A DNA stretch of 64,000 nucleotides from Zarea fungicola. Lineage: Eukaryota > Ascomycota > Sordariomycetes > Hypocreales > Cordycipitaceae. Positions 1 through 9,762 of this stretch are shown in pieces. The translations under genes were made by a program, and so were the position numbers. The notes under the pieces were generated by a model. That model ran no database searches and was not told the origin of the DNA. It saw nothing but the letters and a program-made list of their open reading frames with translations. The stretch covers positions 124,001-188,000 of the forward strand of contig FWCC01000223.1 of the NCBI GenBank assembly GCA_900169235.1, given 5' to 3'. The first letter of the stretch is position 1. Every line of letters begins with the position of its first letter.

Positions 1-414
1 TCTCGGACCCTGTCGACTTCGTACTCACCTCTGTACCGAACTCTCTACCCTTGCCCGCGCAGACCCAGTCACTCCAGCGGGCCAACCGACGTCATTGTTG
101 CTACGTTATTGCTGCCGGGCGGCGCTTTTCTGCCCATTGGTAGCATCCCACTTTGCGACCGACTCAGATTCACCACCCAAGACATTTTCTTTTGACGACG
201 AGCGCTGCCTCCCGCATCACAGCTTAGTATTGAAAAGTCTCTGACAACACCCACGGCAGTCGCAAGGCTTGGCCGGTCCTTCTCATAATCTCTTTTTGTT
301 ACGCTCTCTTCTGCAGCGGCGGTTTTGTTGCTCTTCTCTTGTTGAAGCTTGCGCGAAGAAGGAGAACGAGAAAGAGGCTACAAACTCTGTCGCCACTCGA
401 CCATCATCGCGGCC
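1..414 (+). promoter_or_regulatory. 5' leader/promoter region of the PPZ-type phosphatase gene
   Basis: No coding region is supported here. The stretch is pyrimidine-rich with several CTC/CTT blocks (about 285-345), typical of fungal 5' leaders. The open frames crossing it start at non-ATG codons and run into the phosphatase in other frames, so they look accidental. Confidence 0.5.
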
Positions 415-2106
415 ATGGGCAACCAAAGCTCCAAGCCCGATGGCGGGTCACCCAAGTCGAACTCCGCTGACGGAAACCTCCAGTCATATCCGTCTATTAG
501 CAGGAGCGATACCAAGGACTCTTCTCGATCTTTCCGTTCTCTCAGATCCAAAATCCCCGGCAGCTCCAAGACCGAAAGCCCGAGGAACTCAACGCTACTC
601 AGTTCCAGCACCAATGGCGACTCGGAGAAGAGCCCCGATGCTGCCTCTGTCCGATCCGGCAAAAGTGGTCGCTCAGCCTCGCGCGGCAGCCGGGGTGAAA
701 ACAATCTCAAGCATAGTTCCACCGACATGTCCATTGCCGATTCCATGCTCTCAAATGAAGAGCCGCCACCATCTCCCATTCAGTCTAGCGCCTCCAAATC
801 TGGTGGTGGCCTACATGACGTGAGTGCCGCCCAGGCCAGCGGTGAAGTCGATCACGTCTCGGACCAGCCTCCGTCAGCCGCGGCAGCCAGCGCCAACACC
901 CACTTGCAGTCTCCGGGACAGTCAATTCTTGTCCGTCGCGAAAACGGCAACAATGCTGTTCAAAAGACACCTTCCAGTGACTCGACCAAGTTTGATAACA
1001 TGGCCATGTCTGAGATTAAGGAAATGGATATCGATGACTATATTAAACGACTTCTGGATGCTGGCTATGCTGGAAAGGTAACCAAAAGCGCGTGCTTAAA
1101 AAATGCTGAGATTGTCGCCATCTGCCAGCGCGCCCGGGAAGTTTTACTTTCTCAGCCCGCATTGCTTGAGCTTGATGCGCCAGTCAAGGTTGTCGGTGAT
1201 GTTCATGGACAGTATACCGATCTTATTCGAATGTTTGAGATGTGTGGGTTCCCACCCATGGCCAACTACCTTTTCCTCGGCGACTATGTTGATCGTGGAA
1301 AGCAATCTCTGGAAACTATTCTGTTGCTCCTCTGCTATAAAATCAAGTTTCCCGAAAACTTCTTCCTCCTTCGCGGAAACCACGAGTGTGCCAACGTCAC
1401 GCGAGTGTATGGATTCTACGATGAGTGCAAGAGGCGATGCAATGTTAAGATCTGGAAAACGTTTATTGACTGCTTCAACACTCTGCCCATTGCTGCCATT
1501 GTTGCCGGCAAGATTTTCTGCGTCCATGGCGGCTTGTCACCCGCGTTGAGCCACATGGACGACATTCGAAACATTGCTCGGCCTACAGATGTACCCGATT
1601 ACGGTTTATTAAACGATCTGCTCTGGTCCGATCCTGCAGAGATGGAACAAGACTGGGAAGCGAATGAGCGTGGAGTGAGTTATTGTTTTGGCAAGCGTGT
1701 TATAACTGACTTCCTCGCCACACATGACTTTGACCTCATCTGCCGTGCGCACATGGTTGTCGAAGACGGCTACGAATTCTTTAACGATCGTGTTCTAGTC
1801 ACAGTCTTTAGCGCACCAAACGTAGGTCTTTTAATTGTCTCTTTTACTGCGAATGAATACTAATTTTTTCAGTACTGTGGCGAATTCGACAACTGGGGTG
1901 CTGTCATGTCCGTCAACGCAGAACTGTTGTGCAGCTTTGAGCTGCTCAAGCCACTTGACTCGAGCGCACTTAAGAGCCATATTAAGAAGGGCCGCAACAA
2001 GAGACAGCACATGCTGAACAGTCCGGTAAGTAGAGTCTCATTTTGACGGTACTGACTTCGTGCTAACAAGATTCAGCCTGCGAGTGTCTATCCTCAAAGC
2101 GTGTAG
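415..2106 (+). CDS. PPZ-type serine/threonine protein phosphatase
   Basis: Metal-dependent PP1-like Ser/Thr phosphatase of the fungal PPZ subfamily, which in yeasts acts in cation homeostasis, cell-wall integrity and cell-cycle control. Exons are 415-1821, 1873-2025 and 2077-2106, giving 529 aa; both introns are phase 0 and the second has a GCTAAC branch point. The ATG at 415 gives MGNQSSK, whose Gly2/Ser6 fit N-myristoylation as known for PPZ enzymes. An upstream in-frame extension exists only from a non-ATG codon. Residues 2 to about 220 are Ser-rich and low-complexity. The catalytic domain follows with GDVHGQ (residue 261), GDYVDRG (289), RGNHE (320) and HGG. The FSAPN-YCGEF junction across intron 1 confirms the splice. 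The long disordered N-terminus separates PPZ from PP1 itself. Subfamily assignment is inference from architecture; phosphatase activity is near certain. Confidence 0.93.
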
Positions 2107-2965
2107 CAAAGCCACCTGGATAAAACCAGTTTGATTGAGGTCTGATAACAGTTCTCACCGAGGCTTCTCTTAAACATTTTCTACCTGAAATTTGCCAGTG
2201 CTCGCGATTGCGATCCAGGAAGGCACCAATGCAGACGACGGTTGACGGCGATATAAGCTACAGCCTTGAGACAGGATTTAGTGAGCAACGCGTATACAAC
2301 CGGATTATAGTGGTCTGCGGAAGCTGTGCGCTAGAGCAGCACGAGTATATTTTTTGCGGTCTATATTTAACATTGTGTGCACATCCGGCCTGGGTGGCCT
2401 GTGTATGATGGGCGTTTGGATACCAATTGGCACAGGCTGTTGATTGGCTAGGCGTTTTTGTTTTCTTTTGGCTTCTTTTGCTTTGCTTATTGCTTATTGC
2501 TTATTGCGTCTTGTTTTTTCTATTCTCTTTTTTAACTCATTTCGGCGGCGACTATACTTGGGAATTACATGTTTTGTACTACGGTGTGAGCTTTTACCAG
2601 AAATACGCTATAAGCGAATACCAGGACCATAGCAACCATGTGGTCATGCTAATACGTTGTACGACGAAGAATTGGAATATACGATATTTCACATGGGCAT
2701 ATGAGGATGCGGTGGATATTAAATGTATCAATTACTTAGCATACTTAGACGGATTTTTTTCTACCAGTTTCTTTAATAATAAGTCATTAAGAACCACAGG
2801 CGCGTCTCTTTATCTCTATTGCGGAAAAGGTCGTGAGAGGTATTAGCTTTTGGTCGTTGCTGCTTAGTCACCAAAGTGCCCTGCGCAGAAATTTGGGCCT
2901 GGAAAGGAGCTTCGAAATTTGGCAGGTCACCACCAGCTATACGTACTTACATGCAGCATCACGCA
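2107..2965. other. intergenic region, nothing coding recognised
   Basis: This is the 3' flank of the phosphatase and the 5' flank of the RGG-rich gene. It is AT-rich and contains short TTGCTTATTGC-type reiterations around 2480-2510. The open frames here are short and biased toward Phe/Leu/Tyr, as expected of non-coding AT-rich DNA. Confidence 0.5.
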
Positions 2966-4231
2966 ATGAGCACACCAACGTTTCGCTCGCTCTTCTGTCC
3001 CCGGGCCCGGCCAGAACTATACAAGACGGGCCAGGCGCTCCGCAGCTATTTCCGCGACTTCTCTACGACACAATCGCTCGCCGACGACGCGATACCCACT
3101 GGCAATAACAGCAGAAGCAACAATGCCAGTAGCACCCGCGGACGGGGGGGCACTGCCCGAGAGCGAGGCCGTGCTGCAGCCTCCGCCATTAATTCGATGG
3201 TGAGAAACAGGGGGTTATCTCCTAATAGTGCCAGACCTGCTGGCACTGCCACTGGTGCAGCTGGTGCCGGTTCTGGAGCACCCAAGGTCCTCGATGTTCG
3301 CAGTCTGCCCAGGGGTCTGGGTCGGGGCCGTGGCGGTGCTCCTGGAGGTAGCTTCCGCGGCCGTGGTGACTTCGCTGCCGGTGCCGGTGGCAGGGGCACG
3401 AATCGATTTGCACAGGCCGCCGGTGGTCGAGGCGGCCGCGGCCGAGGTGGTGGTGCCCGCGGCGGTACACGGGGTGGTGCCCGCGGTCGCGGTGGTGCTG
3501 CCACCCGCGAGGGCAGGCGAGACGGTGCGCAAGCCGGCGAGCGGGCACCGCGCCGCGAGCGGGATACGGATCCCTTTGAGCGCATGGATGACGCCGAGCA
3601 GGCCTTTGACGCCGCGATCCGATTCGGCACCTCCCGGCCCTACAATCCAACCCTCAACGTCGCGGACATTCTCACGCACGCACCCGCCGTACCCACGAGT
3701 ACGGCTGGTCGCCGCGCGGCTGTCATGGAGAGCTTGAAAGCCATCGGTGGCGGCACGGGCGACGCCGTAGGGGCGGCCAACAACTTTATTCCCAATGCCG
3801 TCGAGGGCCGAGTGGCGGATAATGGACTGGCGTTCTTTGCGACGCTTGATTCAAGGGGCTGGGCGGAGGAGCATATTCAGCAAAGGACGAGCGAGGCTTC
3901 TACTGCTGCCGACGCTTCTGCCAAGGCTGATGTGAGACCTGTATTCTCCACAGTCGACAAGACGGTTCAGCAGGTCGTGTTTGATGCCGCTGTCGCGGGC
4001 AAGCACGAGGCCCCTGTATTTTCGAGTGATGTACATGGTATTGTGCGCTCACAGCAGCTTCGCACGGTGGGTTACAATTCTGATGCCATGGCCTCGTTCC
4101 AGGCCAAGCTGCAGAGTCTGGTAGGAGCAGCAAAACCAGCTGCACCGGTGGCGGCCAAGGGCTCTTCGAAGCCTGCCGTTGCTGCTACTGGCAAGGAGAC
4201 AAAGAAGAAGGCCAAGGAGGCAAAGGCCTGA
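2966..4231 (+). CDS. uncharacterised RGG/Arg-Gly-rich protein, possible mitochondrial import
   Basis: A single-exon gene of 421 aa that I do not recognise. The frame is also open upstream; ATG 2951 would add five residues, but ATG 2966 has a purine at -3. The first 35 or so residues (MSTPTFRSLF..., then RSYFRDFSTT) are rich in Arg, Ser, Thr and aromatics and poor in acids, like a mitochondrial presequence. Residues about 50-190 are packed with RGG/RGRG repeats, typical of RNA-binding disordered regions. The C-terminal half is non-repetitive (for example DPFERMDDAEQAFDAA and RPYNPTLNVADIL) and looks folded; it ends in a Lys/Ala-rich tail. A mitochondrial RNA-binding or mitoribosome-associated role is possible but inferred only from these features. 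It converges with the mitochondrial RRF gene. Confidence 0.8.
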   Translation: MSTPTFRSLFCPRARPELYKTGQALRSYFRDFSTTQSLADDAIPTGNNSRSNNASSTRGRGGTARERGRAAASAINSMVRNRGLSPNSARPAGTATGAAGAGSGAPKVLDVRSLPRGLGRGRGGAPGGSFRGRGDFAAGAGGRGTNRFAQAAGGRGGRGRGGGARGGTRGGARGRGGAATREGRRDGAQAGERAPRRERDTDPFERMDDAEQAFDAAIRFGTSRPYNPTLNVADILTHAPAVPTSTAGRRAAVMESLKAIGGGTGDAVGAANNFIPNAVEGRVADNGLAFFATLDSRGWAEEHIQQRTSEASTAADASAKADVRPVFSTVDKTVQQVVFDAAVAGKHEAPVFSSDVHGIVRSQQLRTVGYNSDAMASFQAKLQSLVGAAKPAAPVAAKGSSKPAVAATGKETKKKAKEAKA

Positions 4232-4565
4232 ACAGTTTTCATTTCCTACGAAAAAATCCTGCCAATTAATTGTATAAAACAGATAACTACAGCCACGAGG
4301 TGGATGTATGAAAAGTGGAAAAGGCTACACTGAGGATATCTCTATTCAGAGCAAGAGATCGGAAGAGGAAAACGAGAAGAAAACTTGCATCATTTCGTAG
4401 CTCAAGGAAAAGCAGCCGTTATTGTTTTCTAACGCTCTCATCAACAATGTACATGTACTATAGTATACAAAGAAATACAAGATATACAAACAGTTTTTAT
4501 CTTTGTGGCTTTATGTACCACCTCAATTGTCAAGTATATACTGCTTGCATGGTCTTTTACGCCGT
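4232..4565. other. convergent 3' intergenic spacer
   Basis: Shared 3' flank between the RGG-rich gene (plus) and the RRF gene (minus). AT-rich with no supported gene. Confidence 0.5.
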
Positions 4566-5521
4566 TCAGTTTCTGCCTACCTGCTTCACACTCTGCGCTT
4601 CTACACCATCAATCTCCTTCATCTTTTTATCCTGGAGCTTCTGAAGCTCTTTGTCCACTTTTTTCGCCGTGTCCGGCAGCAAATCGCCTTTTTTCTTGGC
4701 CTCTTTCAGCACTTTATCATGCTTGGCCCGCGCCTGGCGCACGCGGTCCCTCCAGGCCTTTGTCGCCTCCTTGATGCGCTTCACCAGCTCCTCAGGCCGC
4801 TCCATCTCGACGCGGAGTAGAAGCTCGAGCTCATTGTCGTCTGCGCGCTGTGGCTGCTGGTTGAAATCCGGGCTGGCCTGCACGGCGGACATGATAGCCT
4901 TGATGTAGGCCTTGTCGTTGACGAGGAGGGAGACGGTGCGGCCGGAGCGCGGGACGACTTGCGCGAGCTCTCGAAGAGGGAAAGCTGTTGCCTCGCTGGC
5001 CCCGTCTTCGGGCTTGACGGTGACGGGGAGGGCACCAAGCTGGCTCGGGTTGAAGCGCCCACCGTGGAGCACGTTTTGGACTTGGGTCTGGAAGTGTGTG
5101 TCTACTTCGGCAAAGGCTGCCTCGACGGGGCCGAGGTCGAGAGGATCAAGGCCACCGCTGTTGCTCTTGCCGCTCTTGCCGGAGGCGGAATTTGTGGGAG
5201 GAGGAGAGGAATTCGTGGGCGCGTCGGGTTTGCGCTTCTTGAGATGTGTTTGTGATGTGGTGAATGGATGGCTGGAACAGAGGGTCGGCAGGAGCGCTGG
5301 TCTGGCAAACGCGAGGGCATTTCTTCAGATGTCCGTGAGGTTAGCTTATTATACTCTAATTGAATTGTCTTTCTTGGTCTTTGCGGCCTGACGGTTTAAA
5401 CGATAGCGAGCACGACTGGCCATTTGAGGAGGAGGACGGAAGCTAGCTATCTGTACCTCTCAAGTTGGCGAATGGTGCGCAGGTTGCGCCCGGCGGTGCG
5501 CACAACACCTGCGAATTGCAT
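4566..5521 (-). CDS. RRF1: mitochondrial ribosome recycling factor
   Basis: Ribosome recycling factor, which with mitochondrial EF-G2 splits post-termination mitoribosomes. Exons on the minus strand are 5521-5457 and 5322-4566, giving 273 aa. The 134-nt intron has a GTACAG donor and a GCTAAC branch point. The frame of exon 2 is closed by a TGA just upstream of its acceptor, so the first exon is required; exon 1 supplies a basic, acid-poor presequence beginning MQFAGVVRTAGRN. The body carries RRF hallmarks: LDPLDLGPVEAAF near the N-terminus, LHGGRFNPSQLGALPV, then the helical ELLLRVEMERPEELVK region and a Lys-rich C-terminal helix. Length fits fungal mitochondrial RRFs. Family call is firm; the exact start is inferred from splice phase. 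Confidence 0.88.
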
Positions 5522-5908
5522 ATTCCTTTAAAGGATCGAGATGTGTACGAGGAAGATGTTGTCTCAATAGTACACAGTAAGGGAGCTTGGTGAGGGGAAT
5601 TGGCTGTTGTATTGACCGTGTCGACTGTACCATGCAGACAGCAATGGTTTGTGACAGGACCCGAAATTTTTATGGAACCCTTTACCAAGCTAATAAACGG
5701 ATGCTTGCTCTCTGTCGTCAAATCCAACTTGCGAGCTGAGATATGTGCTATGCCGGATTAAATGAAAGACAGAACAAGAATAGAGTAGATAGGGCCGGCT
5801 AAAATAAGATAAAAGAAATCCGGTAGCTCTATTGTAAGCTTTAAAGACGAGGCGGGGGCAAAAAAAGAAGCTAAGTTGACAATAGCCGAATAAAAGGATA
5901 AACGAAGA
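5522..5908. other. intergenic region between RRF and tRNA-Val
   Basis: Promoter side of the RRF gene (minus strand) and 3' flank of the tRNA. No gene or clear motif seen. Confidence 0.5.
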
Positions 5909-5995
5909 TGATCGTGGCAGGGATCGAACCTGCGATCTATGCCGTGCAACAGGATTGTTGTAAAGGCATCGCCTTAACCACTGGGCCACACGACC
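5909..5995 (-). tRNA. tRNA-Val (anticodon UAC) with a 14-nt intron
   Basis: Read on the minus strand, a full cloverleaf forms: acceptor stem GGTCGTG/CACGATC with discriminator A, D-arm GCC...GGC around AGTGGTTAA, anticodon stem ATGCC/GGCAT, variable loop AGATC, and T-arm GCAGG-TTCGATC-CCTGC. The anticodon loop is 14 nt too long. Removing 14 nt after position 37 leaves the loop TT-TAC-A-C, giving anticodon UAC (Val) and a 73-nt mature tRNA. The intron plus flanks can pair as CAACA/TGTTG, as in eukaryotic pre-tRNAs cleaved by the Sen complex. The tRNA identification is firm; isotype depends on the canonical intron position. Confidence 0.92.
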
Positions 5996-6760
5996 TTGAA
6001 GTGCGGGTCGTTATTAGGTTATATAGAGGCTATTCAACTCAGAACAAAGGTCGTTTGTGGCTTGACTCTCTCTAGTCCAAATGCACATGGTGACTATTTG
6101 TAGGACTTTATTGTCTTATACCCTCTCGGTTAGCAAGAAACATGTGATCATTTCGAGCGTTTCATCGAGTCTTATTGTTGACAGGTATGAGAGTGTCGAA
6201 ACCCTCTTGTCCTCGGAGTAGACTTGAAAATTGTGGGTATGACTACCCCGATTACTCCAACAGGTTCTGTCTAGCGCTCTCCGCGGGCTTCCAGCGGGTT
6301 TTCAGCGTCAATGGCGCCCTCTCCAAGGCGCCCTCTAACCATTCTACAGCGCCATTTACAGCAAGCACCCCACGTCGTTACCAGCGCCGGGGTTCCCTCC
6401 GATTTTGTGGCGGGACAACGAGCTTGAACTTAGAATCCCACCTTACAGCTCAGAGGTCAGCGGTTCTCACTTTACATCTGCATATCCCCAAATCCCTACA
6501 CGATTGATAGCTCACAGAGCATATTTCTTGTCAATATTGTGTGCCAGTGTTTGTGCTGTATTGACGAAGCCGCATCTGATCTGTAAGTTAACTCATGAGA
6601 GAAGCTTAAGCTTTACACAAGCTACACCGAGCTACCCGTCTCTGCCGTCATGGTGACGGCAATCATAACCGCAGCATCGCTAATATGCAACGACAGCTAC
6701 CAATTCATGACACGCCAAGGGTAGCTTTGGGTACCTTTCATAGCATCGTGAAATAAGATA
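5996..6760. other. intergenic region upstream of SSADH
   Basis: 5' flank of both the minus-strand tRNA and the plus-strand SSADH gene. No gene recognised. A GATAA sits a few bases before the SSADH ATG, but a single copy is not evidence of nitrogen control. Confidence 0.45.
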
Positions 6761-8554
6761 ATGGCCCTGTTGCAACGAATTGCAGCTCAGTCAACCTTTC
6801 GCTTTGCCCCAGCTATCTCTCTGACATTGGCTCGAAACGCGTCCACAATGGCACCAAAGGTACAACTCGAACAACCCAGGCTCGCTATTCAGACGCCGTA
6901 TCATTTGTATTGTTCTTCTAACACCGTGCGATTCGCCACATATAGCTCAATGATCCCTCGCTTCTGAAGCAAAATGTTCACTACATCAACGGCGAATGGG
7001 TGCCGGCCAAGTCTGGCAAAACCTTCAAGGTTACGGGTATGTTGCATTGGCCCCTCATCTGCATCTCATACATCACTAACAAGCTTCACTGTATCGTAGA
7101 CCCCTCTACTGGTGAACTTATTGGCACGAGCGCCGAGGCCGACGTTGAAGACACCAAGCTCGCCATCGCTGCGGCGGGCGAGGCTTTCAAGACGTTCCGC
7201 ACTCAAACTGGCCGCGAGCGCGCTAAACTGCTGCGCAAATGGTTCGACCTCATGAACGACAACGCCGAAGATATTGCCAAGCTCATCACCTGGGAGAACG
7301 GTAAGCCCTTGGCAGACGCCAAAGGTGAAGCCACCTACGCCGCCAACTTTTTTGAGTGGTTTAGCGAGGAGGCACCCCGAACCTATGGTGATACTATCCC
7401 CAGCTCTCTTGCCGCGAACCGTGTGTGGACTATAAAGGAGCCTGTTGGCGTCTGCGGTTTGATTACACCGTGAGTTTCTTCGTCTTCTTCTTCATCTGGG
7501 CTTGAATAATATTGAGCATTGTGCTGATTCGGGATATAGCTGGAACTTCCCTGCTGCCATGATTACGAGAAAGATTGGTCCCGCTCTGGCTGCTGGCTGC
7601 ACAGTCGTCTGCAAGGCGCCCGGCGAGACACCCTTTACTGCCCTTGCGCTCGCCGAGCTCGCCCACCGCGCTGGCGTCCCCAAGGGCGTCGTCAATATCA
7701 TCGCTTCACTCGAGAACACACCCGCCGTTGGCAAAGAGCTCACCACCTCACCAACCGTCAAGAAGGTCTCCTTCACCGGCTCCACTGCCGTTGGCAAGCT
7801 CCTAATGAACCAGTCCTCAAGCACCCTCAAGAAGCTCTCGCTCGAGCTCGGTGGCAACGCACCCTTCATCGTTTTTGACGACGCTGACCTCGACGCTGCT
7901 GTTGCAGGCGCCATCGCCTCCAAGTTCCGCTCCTCAGGCCAGACCTGTGTCTGTGCGAACCGCATCTACGTCCAAGAGGGCATCTACGACGCGTTCGTTA
8001 CCAAGTTTGTTGAGAAGGTCCAGTCCTTCAAGGTCGGCAACGGCTTCGAGCAGGGCGTCACACACGGCCCGCTCATCCACGATCGTGCTGTGGCCAAGGT
8101 CCAGACGCACGTCGACGACGCCGTAGCCAAGGGTGCAAAGGTCATGATCGGCGGCGCCAAAGTTCCCGGGCTCGGTGACAACTTCTTCCAGCCCACCGTA
8201 CTCCGCGACATGACGGTTGATATGGCGATTGCCACTGAGGAGACGTTCGGTCCTCTGGCTGGTCTCTTTCCGTTCAAGACGGAAGCTGACGTCGTCGCCA
8301 TGGCCAACAAGTCAGACGTCGGCCTCGCCGGCTACTTCTTCTCGCGCGATCTCGAGCGCGTGTACCGCGTGGCGGAGAGCCTCGAGGTTGGCATGGTGGG
8401 TGTCAACACGGGCATCATCTCGGATGTGGCATCGCCGTTTGGCGGTGTCAAGGAGAGTGGCTTCGGCCGCGAGGGATCCAAGTATGGCATTGCTGAGTAC
8501 CAGGTGACCAAGATGGTTACGTTTGGTGGTATGAACAAGCCGCTACAGAGCTAA
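6761..8554 (+). CDS. succinate-semialdehyde dehydrogenase (aldehyde dehydrogenase family)
   Basis: NAD(P)-dependent aldehyde dehydrogenase that oxidises succinate semialdehyde to succinate, the last step of the GABA shunt. Exons 6761-6859, 6946-7036, 7100-7469 and 7540-8554 give 524 aa; all junctions keep frame (VT-DPSTG and GLITP-WNFP). The first 30 residues form an Arg/Ser/Ala-rich presequence ([15 protein letters not shown]...), so mitochondrial targeting is likely. An internal ATG (Met30, good context) could give a cytosolic form. Motifs: [11 protein letters not shown] for cofactor binding, [11 protein letters not shown], general-base Glu in ELGGNAPF (residue 289) and catalytic Cys in GQTCVCANR (residue 323), the SSADH pattern with a second nearby Cys. 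Substrate is inferred from family similarity. Confidence 0.9.
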
Positions 8555-8817
8555 GCTGAAGAAGATATTGTAAAGTAAATAATTGAAAATACAAAAGTCT
8601 GTTTTACGATTAAGGCCCGATTCCTTTCCTGAGAATAGCCCATTCTTGGTGTAAAACTTCACTTTCGTATCTAATTTTCAATGAGGCGAAGACGTACTCA
8701 CGGGCTGCAGGGACAGCATGGAAAAATAGTAGTATCAATGTTTTTTTCTTGCATTTTCTTCATTATTCATTTTGTTTCCAACTTTGCTACATGAATCAAA
8801 AGCATCATTCGATTGTG

Positions 8818-9762
8818 TTACCTGTATCTGGTAGTCGTCTCGCGTAGGGGTAACTTCCTATCGAGAGTGTGAAAGGCCTGCGTGCGAGGGGTAAATGGTG
8901 TCGTTGCAAATGCCTGCATCTCTGTGTCTTTGAGATTTGGTGTGCTCTGGACCGAATCTGCATCGTCGTCGTCTTCGATGTTATCCGTCTTTCTGGGCCA
9001 CATGGCATACAAGGCAAATCCAAGGTTGAGGATATACAAGGCACTTGATAAGGATCGTCAGACATGGAAACTGGGCAAAGCAACGACAGAGGAAGGGGAA
9101 AGCAAACTTACTGCATGTAAAAGGTGGCTGCAAGAGATCCCTGGGCGATTTGACACGCACTGTAGGCGCCGTAGCGCTTGGCAAGACCGCAGCCCTGGCG
9201 GAAGTACCAAGCAGCTGGCGCGGGATAGCGAGGGTCGGCGTAGTCGGGCCCAATCTGTCCATAGACGCTGACGGTGTAGAGAGCCAGAAGTGCCACATTA
9301 ACCAAGGTAGATACTAGGGGAAACCATAGTTTCATGATGAAGGCAATGAGCTTGGCGAGGAGGAAGAAGAGGGAGATGACGGAAATGGCAACATTGAAGT
9401 TGGTCAAGCTTGTGGTGCATGTTAGCCTAGCTGCTTGAGAAATTCCAAGAGCCGTCTTTCTTTTCCTCGGTGCAACTACAGACTTACGTGGAGGACCAGA
9501 TGAGTGGAATCTTTGGAAGCGGTTTGAAATTGGCATAGGCATAGAGAATCATGTTGGGATTGGAGTTGAGGCCATGATCAAAGCCAATCTGCCACATTTT
9601 GGTGCGGTACAGGTTGGGCTGGGAGATGCCAAAGATGACGAGCACGGCGATCAAGCCAACGAGCTCGAGAGGCATTAGCCACATGGTAGCCTTGCGAGCA
9701 ACCTTGGGCCATTTGCGCTTGAGAATGCGGTATGGCCGCTGGCTAGAAGAGAAGATACCCAT
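8818..9762 (-). CDS. four-helix membrane protein, MARVEL-like, function unknown
   Basis: Exons 9762-9488, 9408-9112 and 9043-8818 on the minus strand give 265 aa. Splice phases agree (WSST-LTNFN and FYM-HALYI). Four hydrophobic segments are visible: about residues 31-48, 97-117, 120-141 and 180-205. They are followed by an acidic, Thr-rich cytosolic tail (IEDDDDADS, then TPFTPRTQAF). The layout and the WYFRQGCGLAKRYGAYSACQ stretch resemble fungal MARVEL-like membrane proteins, but I cannot name a function. ATG 9762 has A at -3 and G at +4. An in-frame ATG at 9873 would add 37 residues in a weaker context. The gene is convergent with SSADH. Confidence 0.82.

Noticed and set aside
269..823. 184-codon frame overlapping the phosphatase N-terminus
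   Set aside because: Non-ATG start, and it overlaps the Ser-rich PPZ N-terminus in another register; Ser-rich coding often leaves alternative frames open.
3046..3679. Three minus-strand Pro/Arg-, Thr/Ala- and His/Arg-rich frames opposite the RGG gene
   Set aside because: Reverse complements of GGC/CGT repeats; low complexity, mutually exclusive and domain-free.
5909..5995. Reading the tRNA with a CAC anticodon
   Set aside because: CAC lies at the intron/3' boundary of the loop; canonical intron placement after position 37 gives UAC.
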